A stretch of DNA of 64,000 bases from Beta vulgaris subsp. vulgaris. Lineage: Eukaryota; Streptophyta; Magnoliopsida; Caryophyllales; Amaranthaceae. Location: contig NC_079207.1 of assembly GCF_026745355.1 (NCBI RefSeq), forward strand, positions 11,599,625 to 11,663,624, read 5' to 3'. Under the pieces are notes generated by a model. That model saw only the letters and a program-made list of their open reading frames with translations, was not told the DNA's origin and did no database searches. Of this stretch, positions 13,101-24,984 are shown piece by piece; position 1 is the first letter of the stretch; every line of letters starts with the position of its first letter. The translations under genes and the position numbers were made by a program.

Positions 13101-14389
13101 TATGTGTTGCCAATAGTGATAGTGATGGCACATGATGTACCTTTTACAAGACCATGAATATTGACAAGGCATAGCTTTTCCTCGTAGCACCATTAGTCTG
13201 TCTATAACATCTGTATGCATGTACAAATGCAGAAATATCATACACCAAAGTAATTGCAATAAATATGAAGTACATTTCATGAACGTTTATAATCTAAAAA
13301 ATTTACTTTCATTGACACAAAATTTAATTCAATTACAAGTTTACAACAATTGACATGAACTTGGTAAGTTGGTATACTAACAAAACTAGCTCAAATTTGA
13401 CAATTTTAGACAATATTAGCACAAAACACTAAATTTTGCATTTTTACTCAACAATTTTTCTACTTACTACTAAAAGAAGAAAAAATCATCCATAATTCCA
13501 TTGGTTTTAATGTAATTACTGTATTTACTGACATGCAGTCCACATAAGATTGAAGGTACATTATTTTGCGTCTTTTTGTTTTTGTTCTTTAGAGACAAAT
13601 TTCTGCTTGAATTACTTGAGACCATGAATATTGACAAGGCATAGCTTTTCTGGTGATTATGATAGATACTAATGCAAAAAAAAGAAAAATCTCAATTCTA
13701 TGCAATGTAGAAGAAATTCTTTTATTGTCTAACTCATTCAAATAGTGAAAATATGTTAAAAAGTCTAAATTTTGGGATTTGTTTATTCTGCATAATTTGT
13801 TACATGTTTAAATGTTTTTGAAAATGGTAAACAGATACGCTAAAACAAGGGTCTTGTGTTATATCGAACTACTTGGGCCTTTTTTTATGGAAACAAGTAA
13901 ATTAAAATAACATCATCCACCAAAAAACGTTGGCCGAGTTCCTAAGGTTGGAAATGGGCTAACTACTTATACCTTTAAAGCGAAACAGTTAAGTTAATCG
14001 AAGGACTTTGCTATTTGCCGTCCTATTTTTTCTTACTATAATTAAATGCACACAGATAAAAATAGGACGGTAGTACCTTTGAGGCGAAGAGGTTGAGTTA
14101 CTAAGTGGGAAACCTCAATGAAGTGAGGGTGTTCAAGTTGGCCATTTCGAGTAAGATAATACACAACTTGAACCTTGTTGAACATCTTCATTGATCTATT
14201 TTTTGGGTGTTGTTGCTGCTGTTGTTGTTGTTGTTCTTGTTGTTGCTGCTGTTGTTGTTCATGATGAAGTTTTCCATGACAACTAATTTTAGCATTTGTT
14301 GCTAATTTGTCTCTCTCTAAAGTTACACTAATTGCACTAACTTCTGACCTCCCACTTATTGATGATCTTCCAACTCTTCTAACCTCCAT
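10167..14389 (-). CDS. SOK: SOSEKI (SOK, DUF966/UPSTREAM OF FLC) polarity protein, five exons
   Basis: Exons on the minus strand: 14389-14077, 13210-13141, 12583-12465, 11600-10724 and 10311-10167. All junctions are GT-AG and in phase, giving 507 residues and a TGA stop at 10169-10167. After a Gln-rich stretch (about residues 50-65, E-Q7-E-Q8), residues of about 74-155 form the SOSEKI DIX-like domain: VQVVYYLTRNGQLEHPHF at the end of exon 1, DVIDRLMVLRGKAMP in exon 2, YKNGYVWNDMTENDVVY and GSEYVLKGSEI in exon 3. This domain polymerises head to tail in the family and drives polar localisation at cell edges. Exon 4 is a long disordered region with acidic and Pro-rich tracts. It carries conserved SOK-type motifs such as TSLTRNSTVLLHLIACGG and the NPRFGNLQSEDKEYFSG block. 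Exon 5 ends with a basic, Cys-containing tail (GIFRLCIPQKRSQ). A TATAAAAA on the minus strand near 14475 could be the TATA box. Intron 3 carries a solo LTR, and introns 1 and 2 carry exon echoes. The family assignment is firm; which paralogue it is cannot be told. Confidence 0.93.
11660..12356. mobile_element. solo LTR in SOSEKI intron 3
   Basis: A 697-bp block starting TGTTAGGGTT and ending AAACCCAACA, flanked by a perfect 5-bp duplication TCTTG (11655-11659 and 12357-12361). It has LTR-type ends but no primer-binding site, gag or pol, which is the product of LTR-LTR recombination. The composition resembles Copia LTRs. It lies inside the 864-bp intron between exons 3 and 4 and leaves both splice sites intact. 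Confidence 0.88.
12968..13002 (-). repeat. echo of the SOSEKI exon 2 3' end, with donor, in intron 2
   Basis: Thirty-four of 35 bases match 13134-13168, the end of exon 2 plus its GTACATC donor. It is a partial duplication lying downstream of the true exon. Confidence 0.75.
13619..13650 (-). repeat. echo of SOSEKI exon 2 in intron 1
   Basis: Thirty-two bases identical to 13149-13180 within exon 2. No acceptor or donor lies at its edges, so it is not an obvious alternative exon. Confidence 0.75.
13970..13996 (-). repeat. diverged echo of the SOSEKI exon 1 end
   Basis: Resembles 14074-14100, the last bases of exon 1 and its AAAGGTA donor, at roughly 75-80 percent identity. Most differences are purine transitions. 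Confidence 0.5.
14018..14070. repeat. short inverted repeat beside SOSEKI exon 1
   Basis: CCGTCCTATTTTT and its complement face each other with a 27-base loop, just inside intron 1. Confidence 0.6.
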
Positions 14390-16320
14390 GCTTTATTCTT
14401 AGTAAAACTAGAAGTGTATTATTCTCTCTTCCACCTTATTCTAAGAATATAACATATAGTAAAATGTTGTTTTTATATGCAGAAGTTGCCCTGATATAAA
14501 CTGACACTGTGTTTGTTTCTCTCTCTCATCTGTCTTCCAAAGAGGAGTTAATGAAGAGAGAAAAAAGGATTTTGAAAGTGAAATAACATAAAACCTCGTG
14601 TCTTGTAGTTTGCTGGATTCTTTAGAGATAAGGGGGAAAACAATAGGTATATGGAGTAGTAAATAGGACTAGTATTATTAGGAGGAGTTTTCAGATGATC
14701 TCTCATCTCAGTATCATAATGTTGGCTCTCTCCCTGGCTAAAGTGGCTTTGTCATTGACTCCTTATGTAGGAAATAAGAAGTAGGCAGTATCCGCTTTTT
14801 CTTCTTATGTGGTACAATGGAAGGTACTTTGTAGAATTTGGTTTATAAGCTACTTCCAAGTCTCAATCATGTAGTACTTGGTTTAATAGTAAAACGGTAA
14901 TTGTAAATGATAGTATAGCTTATATTGATCTTGAGGTTATGGATCAAATCTTTATTAAACGTCTTTTGGAAGTAGGGATTTCCCTTATCGATCTGCTACT
15001 ACTTCCTAAAGTTTTGGCCTCATAAGCTAGATTATTGGTTGACTTGCTCAAAAATACAAGCGTGTTTCCTATCATATAGTTTGACCAATTTCAATTTGAC
15101 ATAATGTTCATATTAGCTACTCATAAATCATAATATTGCAAAAGATGGGTCATAAATTTGGGTGCTACTACTACAAGTTATTATTCTTATTCCGGTTCCT
15201 TAATCTCCGTACCCGTCAAAATTATATGTTCTCCTCATGTGACTAATACTACATACATAATTAGATACATCTTTAGTTACTAATTTTTATATTCTCATCC
15301 CCTAAAAAATGAAAATTTGAATTTCTTCACAATTTTATTACCTGTCGGAATTTGTGCCATATTGTTCAATTCTTCATAATAAAAAAATTTATACATGTTT
15401 ACAACATAATTATTTTATACATTCTTTTACATGAATACATGATCATCATTACTCATCAATTTTAATAAAGTTAGTTAATGAGAGAGTTTGACTTGCAACG
15501 GTTTGACTTTTACACAAAAAGAAACCGAGTTAATGAGACAGAGAGTTTATGCGAGATTTGTATTTCCACCATCGACTCCATAGTACAAGTTTGTGTGTTT
15601 TTCTCCCATAGCTCGGATTTCTCATGTAAATTGGTGTTTTTTTCTTGTTTTCTCTCTCTTTGCTTTACTTAATTGTTGTTCAATTTCATGTTTTTTCTTA
15701 GTTATTATTCATTCCACAAACAAATTATCACTTATTTCTAAATTACAACAATAATAAAAGCTAAGACCGTGACAGATTGCCCTAAATAAATGTTAGTACT
15801 AGTATTATTTTGTTTATAAGCCTTTTATTTGTTGCTTTTCACTTTGTGGCAGAACAAACACTGCTTATTCATTATTTTATCCCCAGAGTTAATTCCAGCA
15901 AAGAAGTGGAGCACATTGCTGCAGTAAACTGATAATGACATGTTATGGAGAATGTCAACGTATTGAGAATAATATACCGCTTGTATTTTACAATACATGC
16001 CCTATTTTCTTCTTTTGAATGTTTCACGATATATCTCTTCCTATAATTTGTGTTTAAAAAACAATCAGAATACTCTCTTTTCTCACCCTTAATTTGTGTG
16101 TCATATAAAAATGGTGCGTGTATTGTGAAACGAAGGTAGTATTACTTATGGACATTTTCATTGTCTTTCTCTTACCTCCTTTTATTTAGATGTAATCCTG
16201 TGTATTGTCGTTGGTATAAACCGATTTCACCTCTTTTTGTTAAGAGTTATTTGGCCAAAACAAAAGTTTTCTTATTAGTTTTTTTTAACATGAATACATA
16301 ATTCTACATTGGTAATATCG
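14390..16320. other. SOSEKI upstream region and intergenic DNA
   Basis: It holds the SOSEKI 5' leader and promoter, including a CT-rich block near 14515-14530. The rest is AT-rich DNA with no supported gene. A 64-codon ORF at 15478-15672 is not recognised. Confidence 0.45.
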
Positions 16321-17184
16321 ATTAGGGAAATTCTATATGGTGTCATTGTACTTTGGACTTTTTCATTTATACCGAATTGTTTTTTTAGATACAACATTTA
16401 CCACTATAGCTTGGACTTATTCTTTACCTTAACATTCCGTTAAATAAAATATTAGTTTTGGGTTAGATAGGATTAGTAGTTTACCTCGTTTACATGTCTT
16501 GTGCATCGAGAATTGTTCAGCTAAGGTTTGAGATTCATTTTGGCTCTTATGGGTCAAAATTGGAGTCCAAATTGGCGAAAAAACGACTACAATCTCGTTT
16601 TACGTGCCAGGAAAGGCCAACTTGTATTTTTGTTTTTTTTTTACCATATTGGACCTTGAATTTTGTCGTTAAGGACAAAAATGACTCCTAAAACTTTAAT
16701 TGCTCAAAATTAGACAAATTCCTAACCCTATTTAACCCTCAAATTAAAGTTTTTTTAACACAACGTTACAGTATAGAATAAGCCCAAACTACAGTTGTAC
16801 CTGTTTTGGGCTACTTGACCGGCAAGTAAACTCCTATCTTTCAACTGTTCTTCAATGGAGACGTGTGCATTGATGTCTGAATCTCAAAATTCGAACATGA
16901 GCTCCATTCCCAAAACCTGCAAAAAAAGGGGACCAACCCGAGAGGTTTGGGTGGTGGTTCCCCCTCCAAAGCTTAAGTCAGTTATCAAGAATGAAAAGGA
17001 AAAGTAGAGATAGAGAGAAACTTTCATACATCAATGCACAAGTCTCCATTGAAGAGCAGTTGAAAGATAGGAGTTTACTTGCCGGTCAAGTAGCCCATAA
17101 CAGTACCATATATAATCCAAAAAAATTAGATAACAAATGTAAAAGCCTAAAATAGAGTGGTACCAAATAGAATTCTCTATTGAT
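16321..17184. mobile_element. fold-back (MULE-like) element with long inverted arms
   Basis: The left arm starts TTAGGGAAATTCTATATGGT and the right arm ends with a matching complement around 17160-17184. A second inverted pair lies further in (about 16395-16450 against 16750-16800). No transposase is present. The right arm is split by the 301-bp hairpin element at 16802-17102. Confidence 0.6.
16802..17102. mobile_element. 301-bp hairpin element with TG..CA ends and 5-bp TSD
   Basis: It starts TGTTTTGGGCTAC and ends GTAGCCCATAACA, flanked by GTACC on both sides (16797-16801 and 17103-17107). The 69-base arms at 16808-16876 and 17028-17096 are complementary at 67 positions. The 151-base loop contains CCCCCTCCAAAGCTTAAGTC, which resembles LTR leader words. 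TG..CA ends and a 5-bp duplication suggest integrase-type insertion. The long near-perfect hairpin is unlike an ordinary LTR. Confidence 0.75.
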
Positions 17185-17698
17185 TATTATGAGACTGACT
17201 ACTTCTATTCTCTCTTGTTAATCAAAAGCGGTTCATGTCTAAATTGTCGTATTATAATATTGTTAATCAAAGCGTGGATTATGCATTAAGGTGCATGCAC
17301 AGTGCCCATTGTGCACCCTGAATAACATATCATTCCTATAAAAAACACATAATTTAAAATTAAAGAACATGTAAATCTCCAATTACAAAAGAACATACGT
17401 TATAATAAAAAGAACATAAAGTAAATGAACAACTAGTCTAAACTAAAAGAATATAACTTTTAAAATTCAAATTTTAAAAAAGAAATCTCGCTAACAATCA
17501 TATTTGAAAAGGTGAAACAATAGTTGCAAGATTTAAAGAAACAAAAAAACAACATTTTTCTCAAAATAATGGATTCTTAAAATGTTAAAACTACGTTGTT
17601 TAGCAGAGGGTGCACCATCCTCTACATGCACTTGGGTGCATGTTCCTATTTGCGATTGTCGGTTCTACACGCACTAAGCTAAGTTCGATCTAATAGAA

Positions 17699-17815
17699 AG
17701 GAGTAGGATGTACCCTTATTTTAAGTTCCAATCACAAGGTCGAAAGTTCAATCTCCATTGAGCACTTTGGAAGAGAGAATTCTCTTACCCTTCCCCACTT
17801 TCAAAAATATTAAAT
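17699..17815 (+). repeat. SINE fragment
   Basis: Contains a box-B-like GGTCGAAAGTTCAATCTCC, then AATTCTCTTACCCTTCCCC. The same word order occurs in the fuller SINE at 56226-56395. Confidence 0.5.
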
Positions 17816-18039
17816 TCGTTTAAATGATTAAATTTTTATACATTTTTCTAAGGTAGTATCTCAATGATATATATAAGTGCGTTGAAAAATCAAATAGAAA
17901 CAACAATAAAAGATGGAGTAACATAATATTAGGGACAAATAATATTCCCTTTTAGTTATGTGATGTGTATTTCAGTGGCATACCTTCTCTTTATAAAAGC
18001 CCTCACAAATATGTATAGAGAGAAAAGGTAATCAGCAAA

Positions 18040-18111
18040 GGTTCTATGGTGTAGTGGTTAGCACTCTGGACTTTGAATCCAGCGACCTGGGTTCGACTCC
18101 CGGTAGGACCT
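18040..18111 (+). tRNA. tRNA-Gln (anticodon TTG)
   Basis: It folds as a 72-base cloverleaf. The acceptor GGTTCTA pairs with TAGGACC and is followed by discriminator T. The anticodon stem CTGGA/TCCAG encloses the loop CTTTGAA with anticodon TTG at 18073-18075. The T arm contains GGGTTCGACTCCC. It has no intron and no encoded CCA, as expected of a nuclear plant gene. A CAA motif lies just upstream (18036-18038), typical of plant tRNA start sites. It should decode CAA codons as glutamine. Confidence 0.97.
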
Positions 18112-18115
18112 TTTT
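18111..18115 (+). terminator. Pol III T-run terminator of tRNA-Gln
   Basis: Five Ts begin at the discriminator base and end the tRNA transcript. Confidence 0.8.
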
Positions 18116-18246
18116 ACACATTTTTTTCCAGCCAGACTTTTTCAGCTCACCACCTTGGTATATTAAAAATTATATGCCTTCCTCGTTCCACTGCATTTAA
18201 GCCCTTACTTTTCGAACTTACTTTCAATTTTTATTTTTTTTTATTA

Positions 18247-18277
18247 CTAGTTTTTGGACCCGTGCGTAATGCACGGG
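18247..18277 (-). mobile_element. Helitron 3' end (minus strand)
   Basis: On the minus strand the hairpin CCCGTGCATTACGCACGGG (18277-18259) is followed after 8 bases by CTAG and then T, the layout of a Helitron 3' terminus. The element body would extend rightward. Its 5' TC end was not identified. Degenerate versions of the same hairpin lie near 18967-18990 and 20458-20480. Confidence 0.6.
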
Positions 18278-21200
18278 AATCCTTTAATTTATTAAGTAGT
18301 TTTTTTCTGTTCCAAATCTATTAAATGTATATTTATTAGAATACATGCATATAAAGTTGAAAGAATATAAAATGTATAATTGAGGTATTAGCTGCTGAAT
18401 TAAAATTTTATGATTTTGTATTCAAAATAATTATAAACTGGCTTACAACTCATGCGTTGCACCATTATGATTTATGTTACCCATGCTATATCCTTGTTAA
18501 TTATATTGTACAATATAAATCATCTAGAATATATTATCCTAATGTTGTTTACCATTTTCTTTAATTTACCAACAATGTAATATTAGAAAAAATTTTTGCT
18601 CACAAATGTAATATAACTGTGCTATATCCTTATTGTATCGTACAATATATAATGTAATAAAATTTTTACTAAAGATTTAGGGAAATATTTTAATATATAG
18701 TTTTTATGAAATAAAAACATGTACCTTGCTTAGGGTAAGATAATAATAATTTGAAATTGGCTTACAACCCGTGAGTTAAATTATGACATCACTTATTTGT
18801 AATAATTAGTATTGATCACATTGATTAGGTGAAAATGGCTTACAACCCGTGAGTTGCATGATTATGACTAATGACTTATGACTTATAACCCGGGAGTTGC
18901 ATTCTAAAATTTGAAATCCATAACTCATGATCACATCGATTATGGTGATTGAAATATTTTTGTCATTTAAAGTTGTTGGACCCGTTCTAATGCACGAGAT
19001 TTTTTTTATATAATTTTAAGATTTTAAGACATTTCTTTTGAAAACGTAGTGTGATATTAGCTCACGATTCAAAGTTTTTATAGTCATATCATGTAATAAA
19101 AAATGTTCAAAACTGATTTATGACTCGTGCGTTCAGTGACTAATTTAGTTAATATTATGGTAGGACGTATTACAAACCTCATTTTAGAATAAAACATATT
19201 GACTGAAAAATTTGCCGCTCTGCCTGTAGCATCACTCGGAAGCTCTGATAAAAACACAATTTGCACTACTATTACACTCAATCATAACAACTACTTTCGC
19301 TCCCGCTTTATGCAGTTCCACTCACCCCCAATTTCTTGTTTTTCTTACACCATCACTATACCGCACCTGGCAACCCACTTTTCACCACCCATCGAACCAC
19401 CATGCCACGGGGAACTTTGACAGGCGTTATCTATTAAAAAAAAAAAAATTGGCAGATTTTACAATTTAAGGGAGTAATTACACATAAATGAGAATCTTCA
19501 ATGACCGGTCACAAAAGTCTAATTATATTATTTTCGTTATATATACTTGTTTTGTAGTCTTGTATCATTGTATGTTACGTTGAAAATTAATGTAAATTAA
19601 TCTTTAATACCCTCTTTGTTCTAGAGTAATCCAAATACATTTTATTCTCTTTTGTCTCAGAATACTATTTAGACTTTCATGGTTGGAATGATCCTTCTAC
19701 TTAAAGCAACTTATGACTTTTAATTTTTGTGGTTATCTTGCATTATGTCATTTTTTTTTGGTATTCATTTATCCCTCAATTAATAATTTCAAATCTTATA
19801 TTTTATTTATCATTACTTATATCTATTAGAAAGTATCAAATATATTGTTTATTTTATATACCTTGATAATTTTAATAACTGTTGTATGCTAATGTTCAAC
19901 ATTGTCATTGTCTGTCAAAAAAAAAAAGTTTCATAGGAAAATCTAATGAATAACACAACACCTATTTGTGATTATAAACGTTCTAAACGTTAAGTTTTGA
20001 TTCTTTGTTTTTTGTACATGTTGCCACTTTTTAGTCCCACTATAAATATCATGGTCTAAGTATAATATTTGAATAAATTTAGCACGCACGTCAAATTTGT
20101 TCAGCTATTGTTTAAACTTATATAGTATGATTAGTAGAATTTCTTAAAGTTTTCAATAAAATAATCAACCGATTTATTTAGATTTGACAATTTCGTGTAA
20201 TGGATATAAACCTGGTTATCTTGGTTATATATATTAGTTTCTAAGTGATTATGCCCATTGATGATGAAATTGATCTTGAATATGATAATCCTAGCTAACA
20301 TCTATTCATTGATATTTAAAGAGTTAGCTAATTTTCTTTCTTCTTTAATCTAGCATAATTTCAAAAAGGACATATTATGAACACATGTTAACTTTATTTA
20401 GCTTAGTAGTTGTTGTTGTTTCTTCTAATTGAGATCTAAAGAGTTTCCTAGCTTCTAGACCCGTGCAAATAGCATGGAAAATCTTTCGTTTAATCAATAT
20501 ATTTATATTTCAAATTTGATTCGGTGCATATTTATAGTTAATGGTTACATTAAAGGTTGATAAAAAAATAAGAAAATTTTTTACATTATGATATATTGAT
20601 ATTTTTCCTAAAATTAGGGTGTAGATAAGGATGGTCAATTTAGATGGATATTCAATTATCTATTTCACCCAAATTTCGAAAACTAGTAAAAGCCCATATT
20701 AAATAGATGAAAAGTCGGTGGTGGTTTGTTGGATGGAGCTGGTGACACATTAGATTAGATTTGGGTGGTGCTATGTCCCATTCGTCACCCATTTATCCAT
20801 CCGTTTTTTATATTTTATGTCTTAGTTTTTAGTATAAAAATCAGGGTGTTACCATATATCTATATATTCAGAACATATCTATAAATATAAACCAAAACAT
20901 CCTCAATTTCTCGCAATAAACAATAATTTATTAGTTTAAAATCTTCATACTTTGAAACATATATGAGTGTAGATCCATTTTTTTTTACTTACTATAAATT
21001 GTTCTTGGTTTGTTATGGAAAAGGGTTCTTATAATAATAAATTTTGATGAATAATATTTCTTCATTTTTGCTGCTTGAAAATAGATTGAGAGTTAAAAGC
21101 AAATACTATTTTAATGTTTTTAAAATTGAGCAATGTGTTTTTACTAACATAATGGATAGTTGGGACTATTAGGAGCAAACTTGAATGAAAAACAATTGAG

Positions 21201-21754
21201 TGGGCGTTGTTTTTGTAGCTTATAATTTAATCACAATATGAAAGTGATGATTTTGGAGGTGATGAGAGTGATGATTATGGAGTTTAGTGTTTCAGTTTGT
21301 CAATATGAAGGAATTATGAAGATGGGGTATCTAAATTGTTAACAGTTTCGGTGTAATATATTATTCTGTGTAATCAATTTTGTTTTAGAATCATATATAA
21401 CCGTATTAGTCATAAGATTGTATTTTTATTCCTTGATTTAAGATTCATTAGCTTTCTAATATGGTAATTATTGATATTATCCTTGATTAGGGATATGAAT
21501 ATCAATTAATCATGATTTCAAAAAGGAATAGAAACCGTAGAAAGTCAAAATTAAAAAATGGTTAGCAACATTGCTCTCCAATACATTGTGACACATGGCT
21601 TATAATCTCCATGCCCCATGGATCAATCGTGCAATGTGAGGGCTGGATTCATAGAAGCATGCCACGTAGGCAAAAATTTTCTTCTTTTATTATTATATAT
21701 GATTATTATTATGCTTTCCTCGTTCCACTGCATTTTTAGGCCCTTATCTTCAGT

Positions 21755-21810
<56 letters not shown>

Positions 21811-21899
21811 TATTTTATTTTATTTTATTTTATTTTATTATTATTATTATTTTATTATTTTATTGTTTTCTTTTTCTTCTTATTATTATTATTAATTAT
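18278..21899. other. AT-rich repeat-derived intergenic region
   Basis: It has no supported gene. It contains repeated words of the type GGCTTACAACCCGTGAGTTG (near 18755 and 18840), degenerate Helitron hairpins, and a long TTA run (21755-21830) that creates a spurious tyrosine-rich ORF. Confidence 0.5.
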
Positions 21900-21900
21900 A
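21755..21900. repeat. (TTA)n / (TTTTA)n microsatellite
   Basis: About 25 trinucleotide units followed by TTTTA pentamers and further TTA units. Confidence 0.92.
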
Positions 21901-22235
21901 ATTTTTTAACTACAATAATACAAATTTTTGCCCTTTTTCAAGCAATAATACAAACTTTACATCAAAATTCCTCCAATAGGTCAAGTTGACTTGTAACCTG
22001 TAAAATAGGTCAAAAAAATTACAATTGATCTTTCTTCTTTCTCCCTTCTCCCCCAACCCCCCACCCACCTGAACCACCTCAGTTTGTTAACAACTACAAC
22101 AAGTTAACAACTGGTATTACCCTACTGGAGGAATTTTGATCAAAAGTTTGTATTATAAAAAATACTAGTAATTCGAAGTTTGTATTATTGCGAGAGAACG
22201 GGCAAAAATTTGTATTATTCTTGTTAAAAAATCCT
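21900..22235. mobile_element. short fold-back TIR element
   Basis: The inverted arms carry AATAATACAAATTTTTGCCC and CAATAATACAAACTT on the left and their complements on the right, enclosing a C-rich centre. No ORF is present, and the target duplication is unclear because the flanks are simple repeats. Confidence 0.6.
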
Positions 22236-22249
22236 ATGAATTATTATTT

Positions 22250-22390
22250 TTATTATTAATTTTGTTATTATTATTATTTATTTGTACTATTTATTATTAT
22301 TATTTCATTTAATATTATTATTATTATTTATTATTATTAAATAATAATTATTAGTATTATTATACTAATTATTATTATTATGAACTAATA
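22250..22390. repeat. (ATT)n microsatellite
   Basis: Degenerate ATT/TTA run of about 140 bases. Confidence 0.88.
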
Positions 22391-22458
22391 ATGTGGTAGG
22401 GAGGTTTTTTTTACATAAAGAGACCATTGTTGCATTTTTGCCATCCCATTGAGTTCGA

Positions 22459-22570
22459 GAAATATCAATGATGAGTTGATATGGGAGTATTCCAAAAATG
22501 GATTATATTTTATGAAAACAACGTATATATTTAGTGAAATATCAATGATGAGTTGACATGTGTGTATTCC
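22459..22570. repeat. direct repeat of about 35 bp with 77-bp period
   Basis: GAAATATCAATGATGAGTTG occurs at 22459 and 22536 with similar following bases. The second copy abuts the LINE fragment. Confidence 0.75.
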
Positions 22571-23535
22571 TAAGGTTAGTCGTTTTCTTTGGCGGGCTTG
22601 TACGAAGTCTTTACCGGTAAAGGAGCTGCTCAAGAGCCGACATTTGCTTGATGAGTCTCGCTGCCACGCTGCGAGGCAGCAGCGAGTCCCTACAGCACGC
22701 CTTGTTCTTCTGTCCGAAAGTGGCAAAATATTGGGAGGATATTAATTGCAAAGAGTTCGTCAAGGTATATTAGGAGAGGAAATGGATGAAACGTTAGTGC
22801 GTTGGTGTGGATTATTGGAGAAACAAATGGTCCAACGTGGTTGTTATATCTTGTGGAATACGTGGGTTGAAAGAAACAAGAAGGTATTTGCATTGAGAAT
22901 GTAAGCACTCCACCATTTGTAGTATGTCAAAGAATAGGAAGGCAAGTGGAGGAATATAATCAATACTCTTTACGCATTTATGGACGTGTTACAAAGTATA
23001 CCGCTATTAGCTCGTCTAGATGGATTGCTCCTCCAAGTGGGGTAATTAAGCTCAATACTGATGCCCGTGTTGGTGATGATGGATGGATTGGGTTATGCAT
23101 TGTGGCCCGGGATTCGACTGGTCGTGTGTACTTTGCTGCAGTGCGACGCGTTAGAGATTATTGGCCACCTGAAGTAGCGGAGTGTAAAGCCATTCATATG
23201 GCGGTGCGTCTAGCCAAGTCCCATGGTTTGGAGGATGTGGTGATCGAGTCTGATGCCTAAGTGGTGACCACAAGAATGATGAAGTCCGCACTCTTTTTTT
23301 CTGATTTAGATTCTATACTTGGTGATGTTTTGTTTTTGTGCCAATAGTTTCATTCTATTAGTTTTAATCATGTTAAGAGAGATGGGAATTTGGTAGCCCA
23401 TAATATTGCTAGAGTTGCGCCTTTTGGAGTCGAACAAGGTTGGGAGCGTCATTGTCCTAAAGAGGTGTGGCAGCTTATGTACTTATGGACACTTTGTCCC
23501 TTGATTAATGCACTTCTCTTCAAGAAAAAAAAATA
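22565..23535 (+). mobile_element. LINE 3' fragment (zf-RVT and RNase H)
   Basis: The first piece, in broken frames, encodes VSRFLWRACTKSLPVK, the tryptophan-containing zf-RVT lead-in. From 22946 a clear RNase H-like segment follows: IKLNTDARVGDDGW carries the first catalytic Asp, and ECKAIHMAVRLA the Glu. DVVIESDA leads to the second Asp but ends in a stop, and HVKRDGNLVAHNIAR is the His-containing end. An A-rich tail lies at 23524-23534. The element is 5'-truncated and frameshifted. It is unrelated in detail to the LINE at 1.1 kb. Confidence 0.85.
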
Positions 23536-23575
23536 ATATCATATTAATTATTATTACTATTGTCATTAGTTACTA

Positions 23576-23925
23576 CTCACTCCGTCCCATAATATAAGTC
23601 CTGATTCTGTTTTTACACGGGAATTAAGGTAAACTAGAATCTTGTTTTATTTAAATAAAAAGATTCATTTTTATTGGAAAACACTTGCATTGTTTTTTTC
23701 TTTTTAACAAAAAATAAAAACTTAATATTAATATTGCATAGTTTAATGTGTAAAGGAGTTTAATGGGTTATGAGATTCTATTTTATCATTAATAATGGTG
23801 CATTGGAAGCTGAAATTATGAGGACTTTTTGGGAGTTAAATTATTTTCATGAGGGTATTTTGGGTATAATTATATTTTGGGACACTTTAAAAGGAAAGGG
23901 GACTTATATTATGGGACGGAGGGAA
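23576..23925. mobile_element. Stowaway MITE
   Basis: The left end CTCACTCCGTCCCATAATAT is matched by its complement at the right end (ATATTATGGGACGGAGGG). TA flanks both sides. No coding capacity. Confidence 0.8.
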
Positions 23926-23929
23926 TATT

Positions 23930-24085
23930 ATTAATTACTATTATGTTATTATTTAATAATTATTATTAATATTAATTATTAATATTATTTTTAATTATTT
24001 ATATTAATATTATTATTAATTATTATTATTATTATTAATTATAATTACTTTTATTGTTATTATTATTTCTATTATTACTATATTA
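23930..24085. repeat. (ATT)n microsatellite
   Basis: Degenerate ATT/AAT trinucleotide run. Confidence 0.85.
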
Positions 24086-24984
24086 TTTCAGTTCCGTTCA
24101 ATTTAGTTCAATTCAGCCCAGTTCAGTCCAAAATAACAGGAACTTATTATGAAAATTATAAGATGGTCGCCATAATTATGATCATAGAAAAATAGAAATC
24201 TAATGATCTAATTAAATTTAGTTTTATAATTAGATATATGAATTTGAGATTATTCTAAATCATTAATTTTTTTCATATTTAATTATGAAGTTTGTCACCA
24301 TTAATTACCTTGAATTTTATGGTAGTATTTTTGTACCTTTTCTATGAATCATCATTTTATAAAATTTAACTTTGGTAACTGTAATTTCTAAAGTAATTAA
24401 ACCGACCTTATATTAATAGCAAAAAAACAGTTGGAAAAGTCTACACGTCGGAGTCCGAGGAGAGAGAGACCTGTTTCCCTATAAGTGCAAGTCTGCAATG
24501 GCGCAGGAAGTGACTTGAGCACAGCTGCTTAGGTGTATTTGCTGCACAAAATTTATGGCTCTTGTTCTTCACCTCTGTTACCATTGTATTTACCCGCCAT
24601 TGTTTGTATATATCCTTTTTTTAGCTAAACTTATAAGATTACCTTGTCATATCAATCGAATTTTTTACTTTTCTTGGTCATTATTGTTTATTCAAAGTTT
24701 AGCGCTTTACTGTTTACTCAACCTACAATCCTCTCGCTTATGCTATGAGCCTATAAGGCCTCGAAAACCAAACTTAGCTTGTTTGGCTCGTGTACAGTAC
24801 TACCTCTATCGACACTCCGTAAAGAATACAACACTTGCATATAAATGTAGCAATCAAGTTTTGTTTCTTACAAAAGCATTGTGTAATTGTTTCATATTTT
24901 GTTTCTTTTTAAAACGCTCGGCTCTGTGTTTGGACAAAATAAATCATGGGAAGTGCAAATTTCTAGGAAGTAGAAGTATATGAA
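24086..24984. other. no recognised gene
   Basis: A 142-codon plus-strand ORF at 24555-24983 is Leu- and Cys-rich and matches no family that I know. GTTCAATTTAGTTCAATTC words near 24095 resemble the filler of the Tourist-like elements. Confidence 0.35.

Noticed and set aside
21618..21989. 123-codon Tyr/Ile-rich ORF
   Set aside because: Translation of a TTA microsatellite.
24555..24983. 142-codon ORF
   Set aside because: Leu/Cys-rich, no recognisable motif, in a repeat-rich region; not supported as a gene.
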